Source: Bryopsis sp. KO-2023 (taxonomy: Eukaryota > Chlorophyta > Ulvophyceae > Bryopsidales > Bryopsidaceae). From it: a stretch of 64,000 nt of DNA. Below the pieces are notes generated by a model. It did not search any database and had not been told where the DNA came from. It saw only the letters and a program-made list of their open reading frames with translations. Both the position numbers and the translations under genes were made by a program. The stretch covers positions 5,952,001 to 6,016,000 of the forward strand of contig BSYQ01000002.1 of the NCBI GenBank assembly GCA_030272585.1. The letters run 5' to 3'. Each line of letters begins with the position of its first letter. Positions within the stretch are counted from its first letter, which is position 1. Positions 36,071 through 46,314 of this stretch are shown in pieces.

Positions 36071-36766
36071 CTGGTTTTCAGCTTTTCCTCCAAAACCCTT
36101 CCGTGTTCCCAAAACAGACCGCTTGATGCTCCAGGCACGTGGCTTCACCACGCGTTAGCCAGGCCCGACTACAAGACGTCTTGCCTTTTAACAAGAGACG
36201 CGTGCACCTTCACCAGTGAACTCGCTACTTGTAGTTTTGAGCATCAGTCGGAAGCGAATGAAGGTGCGTGTCTCGAAAACATTCGCAGGTCACCGTCGAC
36301 AGCGAAGAGGTGAGCACTGGTGTGGTTGATACGAAAGGGGTCGTATGCAAAAAGAGAAAAGAGACGACCGTTGACCTTGGGGCGAGAACTGAATTCGACA
36401 CCTAAAACCACGAGGTTCCCCCGCACTCACTATTCTCTCTGTTTCGTTCGAAACAGTCGGGGCAGCAGCCCAACACAAGTCTACCACCTGTTGACTATTT
36501 CACGATGTCCAGGTTACGTGAGCGTGTCCAGCCCGTTCGAAACGCTTGTGTGTGCGTTAAGCGTGCATTCTGATCGTGGTGCACACGTGTAGTATGTAGC
36601 ATTCCTCAGACAGCACAGCACGGCAGACGCTACCACGCACCCTGCAAGCTTATAAAGTTCTTCTGGCTCCACAGTTTTCAAACGACTCTTGTGAACACAC
36701 AGAAAAGGTTTCCGTCGCGTAGTCGAGGGGAGTTAAGAAGTCGAAGTCGAGCTTACCAACAAGCCC
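36071..36766. promoter_or_regulatory. Presumed divergent promoter interval
   Basis: This non-coding interval lies between a minus-strand ATG (36070) and the plus-strand ankyrin-gene ATG (36767). A TATAAAG-like sequence occurs at about 36651 (GCTTATAAAGTTC), roughly 115 bp before the plus-strand ATG. Placement is inference from gene orientation. Confidence 0.3.
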
Positions 36767-39700
36767 ATGTCAGACGATCAGGATGGTTCCAGCCGAGGTA
36801 ACACCACCTGCCTGTGTTCGTGTTGGACGCTCGCTTTTTTTTGGACGAGAGAGGGGCGGTGCTACCACAGTCGCCACAGCACCTCCTTTCTTCCTCTCTC
36901 GATCCACGATTGCGACACCTGAGCCGTTTCATTTTTTTTCCGCTTGGGCTCGCCAAACACATTCGGGACTGTCGGACTGTTTTGCTGTTTTTTCCATTCC
37001 CCCTTCGATTCAGCGGCGGGGTCCCTGATTTGCGAACCATGAGTCCGACATGACCACGATGTGGATCGCGCAGAAAACGTTGAAAGAATCTTTTTTCTTG
37101 GTTTGCCACTACAGGGTCGAGGCTGGAGGAGTCGTTGAAGAAAGTCGACACCGCGTCCGAAGCGATACGGTTGCTGAAGGTACTTCAATAGTCTCGTTTC
37201 CCTTGGGTAGCTAAACTCTCCAACAATCATACAACGCCAGGAGGAGACTGTTTGGTTCGTGTGCGTTCAGGCCGCTGTTGACGCGAAAGAAAAACAGCTG
37301 CATAACGTTTTGAACCAACTCGAAGAAAAGGACAAGTGCGTGTCTGCAAGGGACGCCACCATCGATCAGAGAGATGCGTTCATTTCAGATGCCCTTTTCA
37401 ACATAGGAGAGGAACATCACGACTTGGTGAAGTTTCTTCGTGAGCAAGTCAAGGAGGTACAGGGAAGACTCGAGGAGAAGGGCGTTCATGCGACTGCTTT
37501 GGCGGAGCTGTTGAAAACGAAAGATGAGCTGATCGAGAAGCAAAATGACGAGATACGAGCGTTGGAAGCAGTGGTTGAGAACACGAGTATGACATTGCGC
37601 AAATCGCACAACAGAGATATCGTTTTTTTCACCACGTTCTTTATAAAATTTGCATCGTTTAGCCCAAGGATATTAGATTTGAAGCTGCCGTGTGCTTCTT
37701 CACCGGTCAATCATTTAAAACTCGCTCACAATGTCGTTTACTCCTCTGCTACAAAACAATATTCGATGCTTAGAGGTTTTATTCATTTTTTGCAGAGAGA
37801 GATCCTCATTGTAATTTTCAGGTAAGGGAAGTAGCTCAATTATTTGTTGCAAATCTTTCTTGGTGTTGCGTGTTTCACTACGGTGTCTCTCTACTCCTAT
37901 TAGCGAATAATTTTTTTGATGATCTTTTCGGACACCAGGAGAGAGGTGTGGCATTGTTCTTGGATGCTGTCAAGAATGGTGACGTCAAAACAATCGAGGT
38001 AATAAAAAGTCTCAACGGGTTCTCCCATGCGCTTGTTTTATATTTCAAAAAATGAAATCATGTTTTGTTTCATTCATCCCATAGTACTTTTAAAAAATCA
38101 AAATGTGCACTTTTGATAGGCATTCATGGCCATGGGACTCGATGTCGACACTCAAGACAAATGGCAAAGAACCCCACTTTTCTACGCAGCCGAAGCAGGA
38201 CATTATTCTATTATCCAAACACTACTTTTGAAAGGTTTGTCAAGAATTTAAAAAGGACACTCCTACCTTTTTTCTTGCTATCTTTTTTAAAAGAGGTGGT
38301 ATATTCTTTCGCCTGATCTCTTCAAAATTTCTTGTGTCAAAATATAAGTCTATATCGAAGCATTGTTTAAACACACGGAGCACAGAAGAATCGCTTGCAA
38401 TATGAGGCATTTGGAGTTAAATCAATAGTTCTTTCTTCCAGACCATGCTCCATGTGGCTTCCTAAAAGCTTTTCTTCTCTTCGCTAAGAAACGAAACAAA
38501 TTCCAAGCTAAAAAGGAAAACTACAAATTTTTTTCTTATCGATAAGGGTATACTATTGATTTAAGCGATCCTAAAGTCGTAGCCAACTCTACTACAAGCC
38601 ATATGCTCTTGTAGGATGTCCAACCTTGGTCATTTGAAATTTTTTTTTCAAAAAAAGGTTGTAGACCTCTTGAGCTTGAGATAAACTGAAGTTAATTGTG
38701 TACCTTTGAACATTTTTTTTATTTGCTTCACACGTGGGGACACCATTAACTTGAGATATCCTCCTTCATCTAAGCGCATTTAGGAAGGTAATTTATAGTG
38801 TGCTAGATTTGTTTTTTGGACCACTTGTTTGTGAGATGTGCCTAGTCTTAAGTTTTTTTTCTTCTCAACTATTTTCTTTGGCTTCCAAGAAATATGATTC
38901 TTTTCCTTTGCTTTGTCCTTAAGACTATGATTTTCCTAGAACTCTGTGTAAGAAATTGTGTGCAATAAATCATGGGAACCTATCGAGCTCGAGTGTTGGA
39001 ATAGAAGCTAACCGCGCGTCCCTTGGTCTTACCTGTTTAGGGGCCAATGTTGATGCGAAAGATAAATTAGGCTATACTCCACTACATAGAGCATCTGCTT
39101 GTGGCAACTCCGAAGTGGTGAAGAAATTGTTACACGCTTGTAAGCTCTAACTTGCTTTTTTTTCTCATCAAGCACAAGAAATAACAAAGACACTTCCGCT
39201 TATTGAAAAGAAGTTATTGTCATTTTTATGATTACTTGTTAGCGTAGTGTCCAAGTCTTCTTGTTTGTTTTTCTATTTTGGACTTCCAAGTCAAAAATAG
39301 TTGGGGGAGGGGGGAAGTGGTTGAAAAAAATTTTTTTTTGTTCCAGAAACGATTAGAACCTGTTTAATTTAGTTTTTTTGATGCTATCGTACTTTTATTT
39401 GAAGAGCACGAAGAAGTTCTTTTCGTTTGTTGATATGATAAGATAAAAAATTGAATCGTCTCGAATCAAAATTTTCAGGTGCCAATGTCAATGCTCAAGA
39501 CACCACCGGGAGAACTCCGCTACATTGGGCGTCCTTACATGGTTGCGTTGACATCGCCAAGAAATTGATCGACCATGGTGGGTTCATCCATTCTTTTTTA
39601 GGCTTTTTCTGGACGTTGTTTAAGGATTTACTCTCATTAGGACAATACAAAAACGACTTATGCACAAATTTGGTTGCTCTCGAAGCCTTGTGGAAGCCTT

Positions 39701-40004
39701 GAAAACACATGATACGCTGGTGCCTATTGTTCCTCTTTCATTTTTTTTGGAAGATATTTATCACTCTATCATGGCGACATCATGCAAACATGATCCATTT
39801 TTAAAGAGTGTGATCCCTTTGAGAACAAACTACTTGTAGTAGCTCGTTTTTTTCAAACCCATCATATTTGTGGCTTCATATTTTTTTGAAGGTGCCCGGC
39901 AAGACATATGCGATAACAAAAGAAGAAGTGCTGCCGAGGTGGCGTGCGAAAGTAGAGGGCATGATATCAAAAAGAAATTGCAAGATCTTCTGAAAGAAGA
40001 TTGA
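36767..40004 (+). CDS. Coiled-coil ankyrin-repeat protein, nine exons, 307 residues
   Basis: Exons: 36767-36797, 37115-37179, 37271-37586, 37796-37821 (26-nt microexon), 37939-37998, 38120-38234, 39041-39139, 39479-39577, 39892-40004. All introns are GT-AG and the frame stays open from ATG to TGA (924 nt). Residues about 11-137 are charged and heptad-like (LEESLKKVDTASEAIRLL; RLEEKGVHATALAELLKTKD), probably a coiled coil. Residues about 153-307 are ankyrin repeats: a starting half repeat (LDAVKNGDVKTIE), TPLFYAAEAGH, TPLHRASACGN, TPLHWASLHGC and a degenerate capping repeat (SAAEVACESRGH). From the sixth exon on, each exon is one repeat and the last three introns are all phase 1 before a GA-type start. 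It probably acts as a cytosolic scaffold binding a partner protein; the target is unknown. No signal or membrane segment. Confidence 0.85.
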
Positions 40005-40429
40005 AAAGACGAGTGGATTTCGACTCCTCTATTCTTCTCTTGCTTAACCGGTGTCTTCGGGGTGGTTTAGAGGTTTTTTTTATATTTTCCCTGGGTATTT
40101 CAGTGTCACAACACTGCTGCTGTGGATGGAAGAGCTCGAGAAAGCAGGAGGCGACGAGCATGCATAACGTCGACAGTTTTTTTCGAGTGTCCTTTTGGGT
40201 GGTGTTTTTTTTTCCAATGTTTTTCGTTCTGGATGCATACGCATCTCATTCACTGTGTGTTCCTGTGACAGACCAGGAGAAAAGCCACAAACAACACCCC
40301 TCGAAAATTTCTTCTTCAACTGAATCCTCAGAGAAGGGCAAGTCACCGTCGTCGGACACCTGTATCGACAAATAGAACGCTGAAATCGACTTCGGCTTCC
40401 ACCCATTGCTCCAGCTCTTTGTATGCCTT

Positions 40430-41632
40430 TTAAATAAACCAGAAAAATCCTACCACCAGCTCGAATGGTTCTGGCGCTTGCGTCTCTTCAGGCTGCGAGG
40501 GGGCCTTGGCGTTCTTCTTAGTCCCGAAACTGCCAAAAGAACGCAATATCCACGACATGCCGGAGGTTGCGACAAAGTGGCGGCGGAAGTGGTCCAAGTA
40601 GTCGACTCGTAACTGAAGCACTGGGCTGCAGACCACAAAACTCGACCGTTGTACAACCAAGTAGTTATCATGATTGCTGTTGTGCGGTCTGAGGCGGAAT
40701 CGTGGCTCGAGGCAGGGTAAGGAAGGCAGCGGGCGCTGGGTCGGTGTTCGGCAAGCGGAGATCTCAGAGCGAGTCTGTCTGATCGAGTTGTGGGTCCTCC
40801 CTGCGTAAAAAGCCAGTCTCTCGTTGACCATCTTAAATCATCCTTTTTTCTTCCTTCGTTGACACGAAATGTCAGACAATTCACAATGTAAACAAGCATG
40901 CATACCTTTAATCGTGACCTTCGCTACCACACACACTGTGCGACCCACAAGGTTTCCCCCACAAGGGAATCCAACATTTTTCTTGAAAAATTTTTCTTCT
41001 GTCATCACAGTTCCACCCCAGAGCTTCTTTTTGGCCCAGAGAGCCGCGCAATCCACGTCTTTTCTGACCCTAGTCTGCCTTTTGCACACGACGTCGATCG
41101 CATCGGCGTCGAGGGTCCAGGGATCAACGACATCAAACCCAACATCTGTCGCAGGGGCACAGCTCTCATCATCGTCGTTTGGGAAAACCCCAACACGGCA
41201 AACCACAGCAACTGAAAAACGACTCGCATCTGCACGTCGAAACAGATTCGTCAACACTCAAAACATCCGAATCAAACCACACGACGGGAGTTGTGTCGTG
41301 AGGACGAGGCGGAGGCGCTGTGCCCACAGCATGATACAGAGTCGGAAAGCAATTCCCTGCTCTCCAATCAACGCGAAGAGTTCTACCTTGTATCGGACTC
41401 GAGCACAGTCAAGGTCGACCTCAAACACAAGGCAGGAGCAGACAGTGTTGTTTTGCGGGAGAGTGAACCCCTTTTCTTTGGCAGCATTTTTATAGCGGTC
41501 GGTGAGAATTGCGGGACAACGTCGAGGCTGTACAGTCTGGCATGCGAGCCTCGAACTGGAGATGAGTCGGGGCCCAGCACAAAAGGCCGCACAGATCAGA
41601 TACACAAAATGGATGACATCTGAGCTTTGTAC
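40430..41632 (-). CDS. Unrecognised protein, three-exon partial model
   Basis: Exons about 41632-41278, 41211-40906 and 40800-40430 join in frame across introns of 66 and 105 nt (donors GTTTGA and GTATGC, acceptors TTTTTCAG and TTTACGCAG). The second junction is strong; the first donor is weak. The encoded protein has ordinary globular composition (TDRYKNAAKEKGFTLPQNN; LVFEVDLDCARVRYKVELF; NDDDESCAPATDVGFDVVD; FVVCSPVLQLRVDYLDHF) and ends with a hydrophobic FELVVGFFWFI and TAA. The 5' end is open; earlier exons may exist above 41.63 kb. I recognise no family. Plus-strand frames over the same interval (40869-41495, 41291-41623) are an alternative, but they need no shared splice logic and look like antisense shadows. 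Confidence 0.4.
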
Positions 41633-42140
41633 CTGAAAGTTGGTCCAGTCCAGACAATTCGCTCTTCGAATCGCGAAAAGTCGTGGCGGCTAATTGTCGG
41701 TTGGAGCGCTAGCGCTAGCGCTAGTCTTGTAGCCTATGTGTTTTTTTTCCGTGCGTGTGCGCTAGAGAGATAGCTTTGTGTCCCGAAAGTGGAGTGTGTT
41801 TTTATCAAAGAAAAACACCCTTCTTTCACTGACTCATGATTTGATGGGGTCAGCTGAATTGCAGCTGGGGGTTACAATGGCCTGATTGAGTGATTCAAGT
41901 GCTTTCCTTCTTCAGCTGAACCATCTTATTTTTCTCTCCTTGGTACAGTAAAGAGTCGAAATTTCACGGAGAAAGTCTTTTGCGGCGCCAGCAAGACGGG
42001 ACGTCAATAGAGCCAGGAGTCGTTCTTTTTCCCGACAGGCTCCCCAACGAGGCATCACTTGGATGCTATATCCTGGATAGCTTTCAGCACTGGAAGGTAA
42101 CGCTTATGCCTGAAACATTTGGAAGGTCGTAATTATTATT
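41633..42140. other. No supported gene
   Basis: Contains a short perfect tandem GCGCTA repeat (AGCGCTAGCGCTAGCGCTAG, about 41704-41723) and otherwise no recognisable feature. May include an upstream exon of the minus-strand gene. Confidence 0.4.
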
Positions 42141-42203
42141 ATTATTTATCTAACAGTTGTTCCAGTACACTTCCAGTACTGGAACAATTGTTAGATAAAT
42201 AAT
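42141..42203. repeat. 28-bp inverted repeat, 7-nt loop
   Basis: Arms 42141-42168 and 42176-42203 (ATTATTTATCTAACA.TTGT then TCCAGTAC) are reverse complements with a single mismatch that is a G.U in RNA. The loop is ACTTCCA. Could be a short foldback transposon or a structured 3' end. Confidence 0.6.
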
Positions 42204-42699
42204 ACAATTGCAACCCACAGAACGCAAGACACGCCGGGCCACAGCGCTTTTGAGAACGAAACCATTCACTTCTGGATGGAAAAGTTTCAGAGAATCTGTC
42301 CCACGGTCATTTCTCGAGTCGAAAAACAGGACTAATTTACAATTGTTAACATTTCTACTTTAAGCGCCAGCGCTGGCTGATTGCCCACAAAGTTAAGAGC
42401 GCTATCTCAAAAACCACTGATTCAATTGACAAAGACAAACAGGAATCTATAAAAATACATTCATCTGGGGTTTCATTCGTTGATTTATTAATTCATTCAT
42501 TCATTGATACTCCAGGGTTTCAGTTTTTTGGTTTTTTGGGGGGGGAGGGGGCTCCTCCACATTTTTTCACTTCAGCATTTTTTTTTTCTGCCCTGACCTT
42601 GCGCAAGCTGTGAAGAAAACAAATTTGCAGTTAAATTGTACACCAGGAACGTGTTTCTCTTTTTCCTGTTCTTTGCAGCGAAGGCGTTTGAATTAATAG

Positions 42700-43041
42700 A
42701 TGATTGCAGAAGGGAAAGCCGTCGGCGGCTGGCCTGTGATTTTATGCATACAAAGCGGCGGACCTTTGCTTACCACATTGTCGATAACACCTTCATCAGA
42801 CAATATTCAAGTTTGTTGGGTGCTGAGTCCGCAAACCGATAGCGACTCCTCTCCAAAGAGTGCTGAGTTGGTAGCATTCCGCTACCAGCCGCGACTTCCT
42901 CGCAAAAGGGTGCTTACTCGGACGCATTCCGCTACTCCGAAAAATTCAAACGCACTGATGAAGGCGCTTCGACGTTGGGATCTCGTTCGAATTCTTTCCT
43001 TTGGAGAAACACATGACGACGACTCAATTCACTTTTTGTAG
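42700..43041 (+). CDS. Orphan frame, 113 codons
   Basis: An ATG at 42700 opens a 113-residue frame of ordinary composition (WPVILCIQSGGPLLTTLSI; LMKALRRWDLVRILSFGE), ending HDDDSIHFL and TAG. A splice-acceptor-like CTGTTCTTTGCAG ends at 42678. A second frame reading from that acceptor (FELIDDCRRESRRRLACDFM) is also protein-like, so which phase is used is unclear. No family is recognised. A sequence GCATTCCGCTAC occurs twice (about 42872 and 42929), suggesting a small internal duplication. May be an internal or terminal exon. Confidence 0.25.
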   Translation: MIAEGKAVGGWPVILCIQSGGPLLTTLSITPSSDNIQVCWVLSPQTDSDSSPKSAELVAFRYQPRLPRKRVLTRTHSATPKNSNALMKALRRWDLVRILSFGETHDDDSIHFL

Positions 43042-43667
43042 TGCTGGCATGGGTAGTAGCACTGACATGAGTAGTAGTCGTCAGCCTGACGACTCACATT
43101 TTGCTGCTTCAAAACAGCTTCTTTCATCAAGAATATTGGGCTTTGAAAGGCGATTTCAAGGGGGTAGGTGACAAGATTCAAGAGTGGAGGTGGAAAAACC
43201 TTTCCTTTGCTTTTCTTTGGATAGCTCAGGGCGATCTTTTTCCCTTGCCGGAATTTCTAGTTCATCACTGTATATTATTAATCATAAAGAAAGCACTGAG
43301 ATACAAGCTTGAACTGTTTTCATTTTTGGAGCACTTCAGCTTTATGTATTTCCAGAACACTTGCTGCAGTGGAAAATGTACAGTTACATATGTTCCCAAA
43401 TCTGATATCAACGTTCTTTTCATTTCCTTGTCGACGTTCGTAGGAGCTCATACCTCTTACGCGTGGATCCAGAAACACTTCAGCACCCCCCCTCCCCCCC
43501 CAAAACCCCTCTCCTCCGCATGCCTAACCGCCGATATCCCCCTCCTCCTCCTGTCAGCATAACGAAAAAGCACATCGTCAAATGTCGAATGGCCATCTGT
43601 GCACCTTTAAAGAGAGAGGTTTCGACAAGGAAACGCGAAAGAACGACACGACACATCCCAAACGCAC
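43042..43667. other. No supported gene
   Basis: Contains C-rich and T-rich tracts (about 43485-43560). The frame at 43101-43562 has no recognisable motif. May hold the intron following the minus-strand exon at 43668. Confidence 0.35.
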
Positions 43668-43820
43668 CGAGCTTTGACTCTCTCTGTCGTCGTCCGACGA
43701 CGAAGAGTCCGTATCTGTGTCGACGGGGTTGTTCCATTGGTGTGCCCTTTTCCTCGCAGCGGAAATCATCCTGGCACAAAGTCCAACAGCGAACAGACTG
43801 GCGAACACTACCGTCCTCAT
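43668..43820 (-). CDS. First exon of a small membrane protein with acidic Ser/Asp tail (copy B)
   Basis: An ATG at 43820-43818 (A at -3) opens a 51-codon exon: MRTVVFASLFAVGLCARMI is a signal peptide or signal anchor, followed by basic residues (SAARKRAHQW) and an acidic serine segment DTDTDSSSSDDDRESQSS ending in phase 0 at a donor GTGCGT (43667). The frame is also open upstream to about 43967, so a longer N-terminus is possible. The layout and the exon end match the exon at 32588-32271, including sequence similarity across the last 35 or so bases. Downstream exons were not found. Function unknown; probably membrane-bound with a phosphorylatable tail. Confidence 0.5.
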
Positions 43821-44230
43821 GGTTACTATCACTGTGGCTGCTGTCGCTGGCAGAGTATAAGAAGATGGACGAGTTTCTGGACTCTCGGTTCGTTTCGGTC
43901 GAAGAGTCAACGGTTCACTAAACTCACAAGCCAATAGTTTTTTTTGGAAGATGGTTTCTTTTTGCAATGATCAGTTGATTGAGAATAGCTCCTGCGCCAG
44001 CACAAAACAAATTGTCTACACTTAAGCTACACTACAATCTACCACCTCTTTTGAATAGATCGTTTCTTTTTGGGCTCTGAATCTTCTCTGAATTTCCTCT
44101 TGGCCTCGGACACTAAACTCAGTAATTTGAAGATTCACGTTTTGCATCCACTTTCCACAGCTTTTCCTTCCGAAGAAAAATATGGAGAGCGACTTTTCAT
44201 AAAAGTGTGTCGAGGCAGTTTAAGCCGCAG
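43821..44230. other. No supported gene
   Basis: Short interval between a minus-strand first exon and a plus-strand ankyrin exon. It may contain their promoters or earlier ankyrin exons; none could be identified. Confidence 0.3.
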
Positions 44231-44351
44231 AATGTTCCAGCTCGTTTTTCTTATGGCAATTGCCAGGGGCCGATGCGGACCCTTCCTCTTTTACTGGGTA
44301 TGGCTGCGAAAAACGGCCGTCTTGTGGCTGTCGAGACTCTTCTTGAAGCAG
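44231..44351 (+). CDS. Isolated ankyrin-repeat exon
   Basis: After an acceptor TTTAAGCCGCAG, a 121-nt exon encodes an ankyrin unit (LPLLLGMAAKNGRLVAVETL followed by LEAG) and ends in phase 1 at a donor G|GTGAAT, the same phase and position used between repeats of the gene at 36767-40004. No following GA-type exon is visible before the retrotransposon that begins at 44849, so the rest of this gene may lie beyond the nested insertions or be lost. It may be a partial duplicate of the nearby ankyrin gene or a separate family member; the amino-acid sequence is diverged. Confidence 0.5.
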
Positions 44352-44848
44352 GTGAATCTTTTATGCAACAGAACTTTGTTTGAGGTCCAACGATATATAG
44401 CTGGCAGTGTTTAAACAAAGACCTGCTACCAGGTCGTTTAATGCCGCCCACAAGCGAGCATTGACCTCGTGAATAAGGGCAACTATTCAACAATTCAATG
44501 GGTGATCGCTCTTGGACAGGGCTGTATTTCCATGCATCTACATCCCCAACAACGCAATCAGCCCTGTTTTCAACCTCATTCACAAAGTATTGCCCGCCGA
44601 CTCCTTTCCTCATTTTGGATCTGAAAACAGTTCGGTGGAAAAAACGGTGTATTCATATGCAGTGGATCATTTCTGGTTGTACTTGAATCGTTTCTTTTAG
44701 ATTGCTATCAGGACAACGTTCGTTGATCCAATATTGCTTGAATAGATTTGTGATACTCAATTCCACTTATCAGAACATGGTTACAAGAAAGTTTACTAAC
44801 AACAGTGCCATTTCAACACAGTAGAACTCGCGAATTCTACTATGAAAC
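44352..44848. other. Flank of the retrotransposon nest
   Basis: No gene. The quasi-palindrome GTAGAACTCGCGAATTCTAC (44821-44840) lies just left of the element 1 LTR. Confidence 0.4.
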
Positions 44849-45115
44849 TGTTAGGGATGTTAAGAGCTACATCCAGTCAGGTCCAGTCATGTACAATCAT
44901 GTACAGTCATGCATAGTCATGCTGACGTGGACATGTGAGTCAGGTCTAGTCATGATGACTAGACCTATGTCGGGTGCCCACCTAGGATGGTTGTCCTAGG
45001 TACCATGCGGGGACGCTAGGATCCTTGGGGGTCATGGTATTAATGGGCTTCAAGGTCATGGACTCATGAGTTTTAGTTTTTAGCTCTTCTTAGACTTGCA
45101 CCCCCAAGGCTAACA
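44849..45115 (+). repeat. Element 1 5' LTR (267 bp)
   Basis: Bounded by TGTTA and TAACA and followed after 3 nt by a PBS. It contains short AGTCATG-type tandem repeats (about 44884-44925) and a perfect 11-bp hairpin GGTCTAGTCAT-G-ATGACTAGACC at 44943-44965. The partner LTR is outside the window, so limits rest on the termini and PBS. Confidence 0.7.
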
Positions 45116-45118
45116 ACT

Positions 45119-45130
45119 TGGTTTCGGAGC
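45119..45130 (+). other. Element 1 primer binding site
   Basis: TGGTTTCGGAGC, identical to the PBS of element 2. It matches the plant initiator-Met PBS TGGTATCAGAGC at 10 of 12 bases, so the primer is plausibly this organism's initiator tRNA. Confidence 0.7.
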
Positions 45131-46314
45131 TTTGGCAAGCATCCTATCGTGTGGAAAGTGGAGTCGCACTGCTTATTGCGGCGCGCGGATTTTCTGCAGG
45201 GAAATCGGAGCTGTTCGATTAGCGACACGTTTTGGCCCGTTCCGGACCAAATACGTCACGGAATCGAACATATAAGGTGTCTAAAAGCATCTACGGAACA
45301 AGATGCATCCGTTGAAATTTGTTGCGAGTGAATCCGATGCGTGTGCGCAAAGTTATGACGTTTTAAAGTTTCGCGTCGGAATTTGAGTGTTTTGAGGTCG
45401 TCCGTGTCGGTTCTAGGTGTTTTAGAATCATTTTGAACGTCGACACGTTGCGACTTCAAGATAGTATAGTTTTTGAACTATAAAAGTTTCTCTTTTATCC
45501 AAAGGGTGGGGTTAACTTTGTATGGGCAGGGTTAACACCTGAAGATACTAAGAGTAGAGAGGTCGTTATACCATATGCTCGCGAGAAGCCACTAAGAGTA
45601 CTCTCTTAGATGGTGGAACGAGTATAAGGACTCAAGTGCTAGGGGAGCTTGAGTCGGTATAACAAAAGGAGACCTTTTATTTGGTCAATAAAAGGAGATG
45701 AGGGAAGTAAGAGGAAGGAAGTTCATTTCTCTTGAGTTTTATTAGGGTTGATCTTGGATATTTGATTAAATCGATTCGGCAATTTTCACGTCTAAAGAGC
45801 GTTACTCGACACTCCTATCCTAGCTGTACGGAGAGCCACTATTGCCCTTTGAAATCACTAGACCCCTGGTCTTTCGGGATCGGTTTGCTAGCGCAGTGGT
45901 CTGTGTAAAATTGAGGGCTTTTGTTAGTGGCTCGTATGGTATGGTACGCTCTCTTGAGCCTAGAGGAATAGGACTTGTCGTAATTCGCTAATGGAGACAG
46001 ATGATTGTTGATCGATAAAATCGAATTGAAGAGATAATCCGCTAAAATGAGAGAATGAATAGCGATTATTTTCCTGAGTTGGCATGAGGCAAAATGAGTT
46101 GCCTTCAATGAAAATTGATTGTATTTGCGAAAGTGAATGATTTTCACTGAATACAAGGTCAATTTTCACAAGGATAATTTGTAGTTAGCTACAAATTTGA
46201 TCCACACATGTCAATGTATAGTTGGTACTTTGATAAGAACCAATATACATGAGGGAAATCTTGCTAATAGATTGATTTTCCTGCGATGCAGGTTAATCAC
46301 TAGCCTTCGTTAAG
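45131..46314 (+). other. Element 1 untranslated leader
   Basis: About 1.2 kb between PBS and the gag ATG, with no coding frame of note. It contains near-palindromes such as CTAAGAGTACTCTCTTAG (about 45590) that could form structure for packaging or translation. Confidence 0.6.

Noticed and set aside
40869-41495. Plus-strand 208-codon frame and neighbours at 40898-41215 and 41291-41623
   Set aside because: They lie opposite a minus-strand gene model whose exons join in frame at a strong splice junction; no family supports the plus-strand frames. Not excluded entirely.
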